From positions 15,856 through 79,855 of the forward strand of contig DLRM01000025.1 in NCBI GenBank assembly GCA_002500505.1: a stretch of 64,000 nt of DNA. The letters are read 5' to 3'. Below are positions 54,608-63,700 of the stretch, piece by piece. Position 1 is the stretch's first letter. Each line of letters begins with the position of its first letter. Below the pieces are notes generated by a model. That model worked only from the letters and a program-made list of their open reading frames with translations. It was not told where the DNA came from and made no database searches. The position numbers and the translations under genes were made by a program. The DNA is from Planctomycetes bacterium UBA7888. GTDB taxonomy: Bacteria; Planctomycetota; UBA1135.

Positions 54608-54711
54608 AGTGGTTTGGTGCTGGGGCTCGCCTATCTTGGCTTAATCGGTGGGGTTGCGCCTGTTTGGCCTCGCCGCTAAACTGTCCGGCCCGTTTTTCGG
54701 AGGAAAGTCTG

Positions 54712-55029
54712 TTGTACGCAATTGTCCGCGATCGATCCCGTTCCCTAACTCTGACCCTAGGTCAGGAGTTGTGGGTTGACACTTTGGCGGCCGAGCCTGG
54801 CTCGGAGCATGTTTTTGACCATGTGAGCCTGCTCAAGCAAGAAGACGGCTCTGTTGTCGTTGGCACTCCCCAGGTGGATGGCGCTTCTGTCGTTACTGAG
54901 GTCCTCGGTGACGAGAAAGATAAAAAAATCTATGTCCAGCATTTCCGTCGGCGGAAAAGTAGCCGTGACCGCAATGGACACCGTCAAACTTACACTCGGC
55001 TTCGGGTGAAGGAAATCCGCAACGCTTAG
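54712..55029 (+). CDS. rplU: 50S ribosomal protein L21
   Basis: Large-subunit protein of 105 residues. The start is TTG at 54712, supported by GGAGG at 54699-54703 eight bases upstream and by the family N-terminus (M)YAIVRDRS. The rest (GQELWVDTL..VVGTPQVDGASV..YVQHFRRRKSSRDRNGHRQ) is canonical. An in-frame ATG at 54547 lies inside rng and is rejected. rpmA follows in nine bases. Confidence 0.94.
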   Translation: MYAIVRDRSRSLTLTLGQELWVDTLAAEPGSEHVFDHVSLLKQEDGSVVVGTPQVDGASVVTEVLGDEKDKKIYVQHFRRRKSSRDRNGHRQTYTRLRVKEIRNA

Positions 55030-55038
55030 GAAAGACCC

Positions 55039-55284
55039 ATGGCACATAAGAAAGGTGGTGGTTCCACAAGAAACGGTCGCGACTCGAACCCACAGTTTCG
55101 TGGTATCAAGCGCTACGGCGGTCAGTTCGTTAAGGCAGGCGAAATCCTTGTTCGCCAGTGTGGCACGAAGTTCCACGCTGGTCGTGGTGTCGGCCTTGGA
55201 AAGGACTACACCCTTTTTGCTCTTACCGAGGGCGTGGTTGAATTTCAATCTCGTCGCCGCGTGAGCATTGTCCCTCGCGACTAA
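55039..55284 (+). CDS. rpmA: 50S ribosomal protein L27
   Basis: Its N-terminus reaches the peptidyl-transferase centre. The 81-residue protein begins [17 protein letters not shown] directly, without the cleaved leader found in some Firmicutes, and contains [21 protein letters not shown] terminator hairpin follows. Confidence 0.97.
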   Translation: MAHKKGGGSTRNGRDSNPQFRGIKRYGGQFVKAGEILVRQCGTKFHAGRGVGLGKDYTLFALTEGVVEFQSRRRVSIVPRD

Positions 55285-55306
55285 TTGTTTGAGCAATCGC
55301 GAACCT

Positions 55307-55340
55307 ACGGGAGGCCAAACGGCCTCCCGTTTCCGTTTCC
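55307..55340 (+). terminator. Hairpin terminator after rpmA
   Basis: ACGGGAGGCC-AAAC-GGCCTCCCGT gives a perfect ten-base stem with a four-base loop (55307-55330), followed by TTCCGTTTCC. It ends the truA-to-rpmA unit 23 bases after the stop and lies before obgE. Confidence 0.75.
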
Positions 55341-55356
55341 ACAATAAGATTTCACC

Positions 55357-56376
55357 ATGGCACGCGAAGGCATGTTTCAGGACGAAACAACTTTGACGGT
55401 TTCCGCCGGACGAGGGGGCGACGGGTGTTGTTCCTTTAGGCGGGAAAAGTATGTGTCGATGGGAGGGCCCGATGGTGGCGACGGGGGGAATGGCGGTAGT
55501 GTTTTTCTTCGTGCTGTAGTTCACGAAAATTCTCTTTACCGCATTTCAAGGAATCGAATCGTCCAGGCTGGAAATGGGCAACCCGGGGGTGGAAACAACC
55601 GGAGCGGGGCGAGTGGGGAAGATGCTGAAGTGCATGTTCCTGTAGGAACTCAAGTCTTTGACCTTCAGAATGGCAACTTGCTTGCAGACCTGAGTTCTCC
55701 TGAGGAGAAGTTGCTTATTGTTCAAGGTGGACGGGGCGGGCGGGGAAATAGTCGGTTTTCTTCTGCCACTAACCAAGCCCCTAGGCGCTTCGATTTGGGT
55801 GGCGACGGAGAAAAACGAGAACTTCGACTTGAGTTAAAGCTCGTGGCGGATGTCGGATTGATTGGATTGCCCAATGCCGGAAAGTCCACCCTCCTTTCCC
55901 GAGTGACTGCCGCAAGGCCCAAAATTGCAAATTATCCCTTCACTACTCTGAATCCCTGCCTAGGGATTTGGGACTCGCAATCCACTGCGATATCCCCCTT
56001 AGTGCTCGCCGACATTCCTGGTCTAATTGAGGGCGCAGCGGACGGGAAAGGGCTTGGACACAAGTTTTTACGCCACGTAGAGCGAACCCGTGTATTGCTC
56101 CATTTGGTGGACTGTTCCTCAGATGCGGAAAACCCGTACGAAGATTGGCTCGCGATTCGAAAGGAATTGGAGGCTTATTCGGGAGCCTTGGCCAAGCGAC
56201 CCACTGTTCTTGTGGCTTCCAAAATTGAAGACGAGGAGGCAGAGGCTCGCGCAAGGTCCCTTTTCGAGAAAATCGGCTCAGAGGGGCATTGCCTTTCCTC
56301 TGTGACAGGTCGAGGACTAGAAGAATTGCGAACTCAGCTTCTCCGGGAAGTTTCTGAGATTTCTAATCGTCCATAA
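55357..56376 (+). CDS. obgE: Obg GTPase (ObgE/CgtA)
   Basis: Ribosome-assembly and stress-linked GTPase. The 339-residue protein has the Gly-rich Obg domain (about 1-158; VSAGRGGDGCCSFRREKYV, GGDGGNGG) and a G domain with G1 GLPNAGKST, a G3 DIPGLIEGA and the DIVLL-like later part; the usual G4 NKxD is VASKIED, a variant. It lacks a long C-terminal extension. It lies after rplU-rpmA, the conserved order. Confidence 0.96.
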   Translation: MAREGMFQDETTLTVSAGRGGDGCCSFRREKYVSMGGPDGGDGGNGGSVFLRAVVHENSLYRISRNRIVQAGNGQPGGGNNRSGASGEDAEVHVPVGTQVFDLQNGNLLADLSSPEEKLLIVQGGRGGRGNSRFSSATNQAPRRFDLGGDGEKRELRLELKLVADVGLIGLPNAGKSTLLSRVTAARPKIANYPFTTLNPCLGIWDSQSTAISPLVLADIPGLIEGAADGKGLGHKFLRHVERTRVLLHLVDCSSDAENPYEDWLAIRKELEAYSGALAKRPTVLVASKIEDEEAEARARSLFEKIGSEGHCLSSVTGRGLEELRTQLLREVSEISNRP

Positions 56377-56449
56377 ATCGTGCTGGACAAGACCCTAGGG
56401 GTTTTGGGACATTCCATTTGAATCTACCTCACCGTCCCCCGTCTTCAAC

Positions 56450-57427
56450 GTGAACTACCGCCTCCTTCGATTTCTCTTTGCCATGATTGGTCTTGGGGCC
56501 GGTGTGTCTGCTGGGCTCCAGGTGATGGACTTTGCTAGGAATGTGGATCACCATTTGGTGAGTTTCGACATGAGAGCTTTTGATGACCAAATCAAGAGTA
56601 CTTTAGAACCCACTAATATTGGTGGCCACTTGGGCAACTGGAAGAAGTATCACCTCCTCCACGAACTCAATGTCACGGGAAAACTTCCCGAGATCAAGAA
56701 GACTGGACCTGCAGTTGTCGCTTTGGAAAAGCCTCTCGTGGGACCCGATGATTTGGAAGTGAGTTACATTCAGTATGTGGGAAAAGAATCCCCTCGGAAC
56801 TTTGCTTACATTAGGCCTCGGGATGAAGTCCAACACGATGCAGACAAAACGCCTGGCGACCTTTACCAAGTGGGAGACTCTTTGGCCGTTAAAAAAAAGC
56901 AGGGTGTTCGAGTACGAGTTCTTGATATCCGGATGGGTGAAGTTGATCTTGATGTTGTGGATAGGGGTGATAGTCTTTTCACCTTAAAGACTGCCATCTA
57001 TGAAGTGGATGCGGGTGTAATCTTGGCGGCTTCAGGAACCCAAAGTGCAGGCCGCAGAGTTCCCAAGAAAACTCGCATGAGCCCTGTTACTCCGAACCAT
57101 TGGGACATTGGAAGTGAAGATATCCTTGCCATTTCTGAAATGCCCGAAGACGAGATTCTTGCTTCTGTCCAAACCAAACCTGTGGTGGATCCCACAACGG
57201 GGAAAATAAAAGGCCTTCGAATCAGTCGGCTTAAGGAGGACTCTATTTTCGTGCGCCAAGGATTGCGCGCCAATGATATTGTTCTAGAGGTGAATGGAAA
57301 GCCCGCTGGTGACCGCTCGCGCTTACTTCACCAACTCCGCGAACAAGGCGGAACATCCGAATTTACGATTACTCTGGAGCGTGCGGGTGCAATTCGGACC
57401 TACACGTACTCTATTCCCAAGCGCTAA
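56450..57427 (+). CDS. Membrane-anchored PDZ protein, GspC-like
   Basis: A 325-residue protein with one N-terminal membrane segment (about 5-23), a middle region with beta-rich sections (about 95-200) and a C-terminal PDZ domain (about 245-322; KGLRISRLKEDSIFVRQGLRANDIVLEVNGK). The layout of a short cytosolic start, one membrane segment, a periplasmic homology region and a PDZ matches GspC of type II secretion. No other gsp gene is present, so the assignment is by architecture only. The start is GTG at 56450. Confidence 0.6.
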   Translation: MNYRLLRFLFAMIGLGAGVSAGLQVMDFARNVDHHLVSFDMRAFDDQIKSTLEPTNIGGHLGNWKKYHLLHELNVTGKLPEIKKTGPAVVALEKPLVGPDDLEVSYIQYVGKESPRNFAYIRPRDEVQHDADKTPGDLYQVGDSLAVKKKQGVRVRVLDIRMGEVDLDVVDRGDSLFTLKTAIYEVDAGVILAASGTQSAGRRVPKKTRMSPVTPNHWDIGSEDILAISEMPEDEILASVQTKPVVDPTTGKIKGLRISRLKEDSIFVRQGLRANDIVLEVNGKPAGDRSRLLHQLREQGGTSEFTITLERAGAIRTYTYSIPKR

Positions 57428-57432
57428 GCCGG

Positions 57433-58155
57433 ATGGGTGCAGCCCTTCTATTGGATTTGGGCAACCATCAACTCAAGGTGGGGCGTTCTTCTTCTGAAGA
57501 GGCTTGCGAGTTCCTGACTTCCCTTTCTCTGCTGGAACTCGAACCTCTGGAAGGTATTCTTTCGGAAACTTCTTTTTCTGAAATCCGCTTGAGTTCGGTG
57601 AATCCTCAAGGAGTTACGGGTTTGCGGGCTTTGCTACCTGTGGAGGTTCCCCTCTTTGAAGTTTCTCCCGAAACCTTACCAATGCCCGTAACGAGTCACG
57701 GAACTGGAGTCGATCGAATTCTTTCAGGGTATGCCGCTTGGAGACATTGCCAGAAAGCATGCGTCGTTGCTGATTTAGGGACCGCTTGGACCCTTGATTT
57801 TGTGGATTCAAAAGGCAGCTTTATTGGCGGGGGTATTGGCCCCGGGTTGGGCCTGCAAGAATCTGCTTTGATGGAGGCATGCCCTCACCTTGGCAATCCA
57901 GCCCCAACTCTCTCGCAGAGCATTCCTTCCAATACGGCAGAAGCTTTAGCCTGCGGAACGCGCGGTGCGTTAGCTCATGCCCTCCAAGGAATGGTCCAAG
58001 CGGCCGAAAGTGAGTTGGGCCCATTAGAGCGATTCCTAACTGGAGGGGATGCTCCTCGCATGCTCGAATTGCTTCCCGATTGGCAACACTGCTCTCATCT
58101 CGTTTTGGAAGGATTAGCGTTATGGTGCCCTGCCCCGGCCAATTTAGGCGACTAA
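57433..58155 (+). CDS. coaX: Type III pantothenate kinase (CoaX)
   Basis: Phosphorylates pantothenate in coenzyme A synthesis. The 240-residue protein of the ASKHA fold shows the CoaX motifs: D-L-G-N-H near the N-terminus (about 8-12), GVDRI (about 93-97), DLGTAWTLDFVD (about 116-127) and GGGIGPG (about 134-140). The next gene appears to start inside its end. Confidence 0.9.
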   Translation: MGAALLLDLGNHQLKVGRSSSEEACEFLTSLSLLELEPLEGILSETSFSEIRLSSVNPQGVTGLRALLPVEVPLFEVSPETLPMPVTSHGTGVDRILSGYAAWRHCQKACVVADLGTAWTLDFVDSKGSFIGGGIGPGLGLQESALMEACPHLGNPAPTLSQSIPSNTAEALACGTRGALAHALQGMVQAAESELGPLERFLTGGDAPRMLELLPDWQHCSHLVLEGLALWCPAPANLGD

Positions 58156-59180
58156 CAAGCCATCAACCCCACGCTTTAGTTGGATGGCAACTTACTTCTG
58201 ATCCAGAAGGCTTGCGGAACTTGTTTGGATTGAGCGCATTGCCGGAATTGGAACTTCCGCAGTGGCTATCTGTGCCCTCAATGGACGGATCACCGTTAGA
58301 TGAGGGCATCTTGACTCTTTGGCCTATCAAAGAGGAGGACTCGCTTGTTTCTGCAGAGTTGTTCTTGCACGGTGGGGCTGGTGTAACCGAGGGTTTCGAA
58401 ACTAGCTTGCGTCATCATGGTTGGAATCGGGAGACGAAAACAATTTTGCAAGCCCAGTCGTCTTTACTTCATGCGCAATCCCCGCTGCAAGCTAGGGTCG
58501 CTCTAGCTCGTCTCAAGCAAACGCCCGCGCAATGGCTACATTCAAGGTCGTGGGAAACAGAATACTCTTTAATAGAATTGAAAGCTCAGCTATTGCGATG
58601 GAAGCCTTGGACGACTCTATGTGCATCGCCGCCGCGCATTGTGCTTGCGGGCCCACCTAACAGTGGGAAGTCCAGCATTTTCAATGCTTGGCTTCAGAAG
58701 GAAAAGGTGACGGTCTCCCCTTATGCGGGGACTACCCGGGATTCTGTTGAAGCTGGGATATTATTAGGCGAGGGTGCAAATTCCTTTGAGGTTACTCTTG
58801 TGGACACCGCAGGATTAGGAGGAACTTGCGAGGGTATAGATCAGGAAGCTCAACTCTTAAGCGCTCAAGAAATACAAAGAGCATGGTGTGTTATTGAGGT
58901 GTTGGATTTGTCCCAAAAAACCTCACCCCAATCGAAGTTTCCTTCCTTTTCGGGGCACCATTTGAAAGTGGCGCATCGAGCAGATTTGCCTCCGGCTTGG
59001 ACCGTGCCCACCGGAGAGTCGTGGATGGTGGGGTCGGTGCTCACGGAAGGGAGTGCTTGGATTCAAAGGCTGGTGAAAGCTTTCTGGGATTGGGTGCCCC
59101 CTTGTTTCCCTTTGGATTTCCCTCTGCCAACGAATGAGCAAGAGTGGGACGACCTGCTAATGGGGCTGTCCGAGAATTAA
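58122..59180 (+). CDS. Reduced MnmE-like (TrmE-type) GTPase
   Basis: A 352-residue protein, if the ATG at 58122 (inside coaX) is used; other starts are possible. The C-terminal part has G1 GPPNSGKSS (177-185), the MnmE-type G2 AGTTRD (202-207) and G3 DTAGLG (228-233). A canonical NKxD is missing (AHRAD at the expected place) and there is no C-terminal FCIGK-like motif, so tRNA modification chemistry of MnmE is unlikely. The N-terminal part has a weak match to the folate-binding MnmE domain, including LHGGAGVTEGFE. Its function is unknown. Its end overlaps the longest frame of pyrB. Confidence 0.7.
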   Translation: MVPCPGQFRRLTSHQPHALVGWQLTSDPEGLRNLFGLSALPELELPQWLSVPSMDGSPLDEGILTLWPIKEEDSLVSAELFLHGGAGVTEGFETSLRHHGWNRETKTILQAQSSLLHAQSPLQARVALARLKQTPAQWLHSRSWETEYSLIELKAQLLRWKPWTTLCASPPRIVLAGPPNSGKSSIFNAWLQKEKVTVSPYAGTTRDSVEAGILLGEGANSFEVTLVDTAGLGGTCEGIDQEAQLLSAQEIQRAWCVIEVLDLSQKTSPQSKFPSFSGHHLKVAHRADLPPAWTVPTGESWMVGSVLTEGSAWIQRLVKAFWDWVPPCFPLDFPLPTNEQEWDDLLMGLSEN

Positions 59181-59206
59181 GGGATAGGGTATCCTTGGCC
59201 CTCGCG

Positions 59207-60523
59207 ATGGCGCTCCTCCCCGTTTTGGAAGGCCTTCACTCGGCTGAATCGTTTCATAGGGCTTTTCTCGACGCATTTTTTGAGCGCGCTCGGGAAATCG
59301 AAGCCCATCCATTGCAATTTGAGGATTCTCTAAAAGGGCGCCTTATTGCAGCTGTATTTGAAGAGGCTTCCACACGAACTCGTTTGAGTTTTGAGACTGC
59401 TGCCCACCGTATGGGCGCACGAGTGATTTCCATTTCCGATGTGAAGTCCACGAGTCACGCGAAAGGGGAGAGCCTTCTGGATTCTGCCCGCATGGTGGGG
59501 TCCTATGCGGATTTGGTGGTTTGGAGGCACCCTAGAGATGGGGCGACCCGTTTGATTTCCCAAGCAGTTGACGTTCCCGTGGTGAATGCGGGCGACGGAC
59601 GTCTTGGTCATCCCACCCAAACTCTGGTGGATCTTTACACCCTGTATCGAGAGTGGGGGTCCCTAGAGGGAAAAACCGTTGGAATCATGGGGGATCTGAG
59701 GAATGGGAGAACTTGTCGTTCCCTTCTGTGGGGACTCTCCCTTGCTGGAGCCAGAGTTGTCCTTTTACCTGCCACTGGACTGGATTGGGAAGCCGGTTTC
59801 GAGACTCGGGTCCTTGAAAGGTCCGGTTTGCGAAGTCGAGAGGTTTGCCACTCTTTGTTTAAGGAGTGGACAGGTTCTGAATCTGCACGATTAATTGAAC
59901 CAAAGGGGCTTCTTCAAGGATCGCTTTTTCGAGACCACACTCCGCGCTTGGATCACTTGGATGCCCTGTACCTCACCCGACTTCAAGTCGAGAGGGGTGG
60001 TAAGGCGTCTTCAGGAGGGTATCCAGGGATTCGGATTCCCCAATTGAGGGATGCGCTGTTGGAATCTTGCCTGATTCTCCACCCTTTGCCACGCTTAGCC
60101 GAAGTCCCTGTTGAACTCGACCAAGATCCCCGGGCCCGCTACTTCATGCAAGCCCAAATGGGGCCGATTGTTCGTCAAGCCCTATTTTTGGCTATGCTCC
60201 GGCCTGACGTCTGGCCCCTGCCAGATTTAGCCCCTTTGCCCTCGGGGAACCCCGAGCACCGGCTTGGCCCCTGCCAAAATCCGGGCTGTATCACCCTTCA
60301 AGAGGGGCTTCGGGCTCCTTGGAGAGTTTGCGGTCGGAAAAATCGCCTCTTCTTATGCTCATATTGCGATTCCAAGCTCACCGTCGAATATGTGGGCTGC
60401 AAGTCAAGTAAGCGCGTGCATCCTATTCATTCACAAGAGGTTATGAAAATCCGACCTGAAAACTTGCGACCTTATGTTTCGCGTGACGATGCCCTTGAGG
60501 AGGGCTATCAGTGGGGGGGCTGA
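59207..60523 (+). CDS. pyrB: Aspartate carbamoyltransferase fused to a PyrI-like zinc domain
   Basis: Second step of pyrimidine synthesis: carbamoyl phosphate plus L-aspartate gives N-carbamoyl-L-aspartate. The ATG at 59207 is preferred (longer frame from 59144 overlaps the GTPase). In the 438-residue product, catalytic residues are in STRTR (55-59), SHAKGES (Lys86), HPTQ (135-138), TRLQ (about 257-260) and HPLPR (292-296). After the catalytic part comes C356-x4-C361-x22-C384-x2-C387, with CxxxxCIT as in PyrI, whose E. coli zinc site is C-x4-C-x23-C-x2-C. The roughly 100-residue nucleotide-binding part of PyrI is missing. A tail of about 50 residues with KIRPENLRPYVSRDD follows. Confidence 0.88.
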   Translation: MALLPVLEGLHSAESFHRAFLDAFFERAREIEAHPLQFEDSLKGRLIAAVFEEASTRTRLSFETAAHRMGARVISISDVKSTSHAKGESLLDSARMVGSYADLVVWRHPRDGATRLISQAVDVPVVNAGDGRLGHPTQTLVDLYTLYREWGSLEGKTVGIMGDLRNGRTCRSLLWGLSLAGARVVLLPATGLDWEAGFETRVLERSGLRSREVCHSLFKEWTGSESARLIEPKGLLQGSLFRDHTPRLDHLDALYLTRLQVERGGKASSGGYPGIRIPQLRDALLESCLILHPLPRLAEVPVELDQDPRARYFMQAQMGPIVRQALFLAMLRPDVWPLPDLAPLPSGNPEHRLGPCQNPGCITLQEGLRAPWRVCGRKNRLFLCSYCDSKLTVEYVGCKSSKRVHPIHSQEVMKIRPENLRPYVSRDDALEEGYQWGG

Positions 60524-60543
60524 GCCCCTTCCATTCCGTTGCA

Positions 60544-60613
60544 TGTGCGATTTCGCACAACTAGAGCGAATTTGCCCCCGAAAAGCCCCATAACCGACCC
60601 CTTTTGGGTTGGT
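60544..60613 (+). promoter_or_regulatory. Palindrome and hairpin between pyrB and the large lipoprotein gene
   Basis: A perfect inverted repeat TGTGCGA-TT-TCGCACA (60544-60559) lies 20 bases after the pyrB stop and looks like a protein-binding operator. A second stem ACCGACCC/GGGTTGGT (60593-60613, one G-T pair) with a CTTTT loop follows without a T-run. A -10-like TATGAT occurs at 60635-60640, without a good -35. The signals are separate and each alone is weak. Confidence 0.4.
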
Positions 60614-60768
60614 ATAGAAGTTGCCCTTGGGATGTATGATTCCCTCTCGGCGGCCTTAACATGTCTTCGTCTCTTTCTCCCGTCTCACCCACTAGCCATC
60701 TAGCTGGGGTGGGTCTGGGTTCATCCGCTTTCGACTGCCCCACGCGCTCTTCGCAAACGCCGATTTCC

Positions 60769-63700
60769 GTGAAAACACGCGATTCATTTCCCCATCTCGT
60801 CCTCGCCCTTCTTCTTGCCAGTACTTTCATAGCAAGTTGTTACAACTCCGATCAACCGACCGCAGCTTCGGGCGGCGAGAATCGGGATCTTGTCCTGGAA
60901 GGAATGGTTTGGGGGCGCCTCGTTAATATCGTTGATGAAACGGGTGTCCTGATGGACACTGATGTTTTGGTGAACCCTGGTTTATCCATTGATGGACTTC
61001 TCTTTGACCTCTCTTTGAATCCTGTTACTCAAGCAGAAACCCTGCACATCTTGGCTGCGGGGGGCAGTCCGGCTTATCAGAGTTTATTTGAGCAAGCGAC
61101 CGGCTCGGCCGGCCTAGAAGCTGTCGACCCAAAGGGAGACACTTACCCGCCACCTTATTCGATGGTGCCTCGGAACGGAGTCCTCCGTCTTCAATTTAGC
61201 GCACCATTGGACCCTGATACTGTTGGGCCAAGCTCTATTCAGATTCTTTCCGGGAATCCTGCCACATTGCCTTTCAACTTGCGCTACTTCGTTAAAAATG
61301 ATTCGACTGGAACGGATAACGATAAGGGCTATGTCTTTTTGGATCCGACCATTAGTTTGCGCGATTCAGCAAACTTCGGCCTGCCTACAAATTCACAGGG
61401 TTTTCCCGCTTCCTTTGATTCATCGAACGATAATCTTCTGATTCGGATTCCAACCGAAAAAGATTTACTTTTCGGACAGGCCGTAGTGGTGACCAACCTT
61501 TCTGGCACCCGAACATTCAAGGTGACTTCAAGTGAGCCCTCTGCGAGCGCTCCGAATAATTCTCCCATAGCCATTAGGGTTCTCCGTACTGGAAACTTGG
61601 ATGACGAGTACAACGGCTTCCTTCAGGATTTGGTTCCGCCAACTTTAATTGGAGTTCAGAGTATTACGGCCGACATTGAGTTTCAGTCTGGGACGAGCTA
61701 TGAAATCGTCTTCTCAATTGATGCCTCTTGGTGCCAGAATTTGTCATCAAAAATCGGAGATGTGTTTGAGTTCCAAGGTAGTGTTTTTCTTTCGACAGCT
61801 CTCCTCGCTCCGGACCCTTTGAACCCAGGAACTAGAGTGATGGCGACCCTGATTGACGGGTCGGTGTCTGGGAATTTAGTCGATCAAGGGGGCCGCTTAA
61901 ATACTCGGTATTCTCAAGAGGACTCTGCACTCCAAGTTTGCTATATCGAGATTTCACCTCCCCCTGTTGTCACCTTGGGTCAACCTCTACAGCTGGACCC
62001 TCTCTCGACTACATTTACCTTAAAGTTCTCTGAGCCCATCGACCCTCTTACGATCTCCTCAATGCATTCTATTGTTTTGACGGCGTACGAGACGGATGAG
62101 GCTACCTATGCGCCAGAGGTTCTTTACTTCCGCCACTCGAGTCTTGCGAATCCCAACGAAAGTGTTGCGGACTATATTGATCGGCAGCGAGGCTTTGATC
62201 TTATGGTTGATAATTCAGGGACCATCGCCACCTCTGAGCGGGGGGGGCGAGTTTTGTTTGGTCCTATTCAGTTTGGGCAAGAGGGACGCACCTTCACCCT
62301 TGCTCCATCCATGGGTTTGGCTGAACCTAACCCCGGTTCGGGTGACACTTTCCTGGGTTTCTCCTTAGCCTTGCGTAGCGGTTCGGATGGTGTTCGTGAC
62401 CTTGCTGGCCATCCTTTAGCTCTTACGGGATTTGTGGCAGGTGCCCCGGGATTATCGGCTTCCGAGCAACTCTTTACCGCTACTGGAGGCGGTGGCGCTA
62501 GTGCAACTGTGCAATCCAAGTCTTTAACTCTTCGAGGGATTGGAATTGACGAAAACCAAGATGGGCTACCTGAGTATGCAGGTCAGTTTGGTTTCACGCC
62601 AGGCGTTTTGACCGGACGCAGTCCGGATCGCTTTAGCCGGGACGCAGATTCTTCAAACCTTTACGTGGGGCAGCAAACTCCGATTCCTAGCGCGATTACG
62701 AATCCACCGAAACCCAATGCCCCTTATGAGCCCCTCAACCCTGCTGGCTCCGTGGTCATGACTTGTCTCCGGGCGCATGACTTGGGATTTGGATACCTCA
62801 ATGCGGGTGAATATGACGTGGATATTGCTGGGTTGAACTGGGCTCCAATGGGCGGTGTTGTTTACGATGAAAGCTATGCCCGATTTAGCGTGGCTCTTTC
62901 TCATGCCAAGTTCATGCCAGATGAAGTCCTTAACCCACAAACAGGTATGCCGGTTTACCCGAATTCGGGATTGAATTTGTCCGGCAACTTTGACGAGAAC
63001 ATTCTTGGTTTTGAACACAAGGATTTGAACGGGCAACCCCTTCATGACGAAAAGATTGTTTATGACAATCTGTATGCCTTGAGAAGGCAGAACACTTTTG
63101 TCGGGGGATCCAATAATGTCATGCTTCCCTGGCCAAGTTTCAATTCCACCTACACGTGGAGGGACACGTCTATTTCGCCTTCCATCATGGGAGGTGCTGC
63201 ACAATCCATCGGTTCTCCGCCCATTCTCTGGCTGACTGACAATGGGCTAGGTGCCGCTATCTGGAACCCAGAATTGGTTCCTTCAGTTGGCTTGCCTTTA
63301 CTTACACGTTTCCGAACATATCCGGAGGGCGAAAAAATTGGCGTCAATACCTTCCAGGTGACACAAATGGTTCGCTTGTCTCAGCTGCCTGCATTCAGAA
63401 TTTACTCTGCGGGCGGACAAGACGCTTCAGGTGATTGGCACCAAGTCATCCCGGACCACCAGGGTTCTGGTGGCACGACTCCTGTGGGCGGGTACAACTC
63501 GAATGGCGCTAGGACCGACGCCTTTGACCCCTATGTCTATTGGTCTGAGGTAGACTTCGTTGTGCGAATTTCACGCGCATTTACTCACTGGTTCCCTCTA
63601 GGTGGCAATCCAGCTTCTTTTTCTGGCTTCTCCGTCGCACCAGACCTCAGCCAACAACCCTCTGGGACTTCCGTTGAAGTTCAAATCAGAGGGGCACAAA

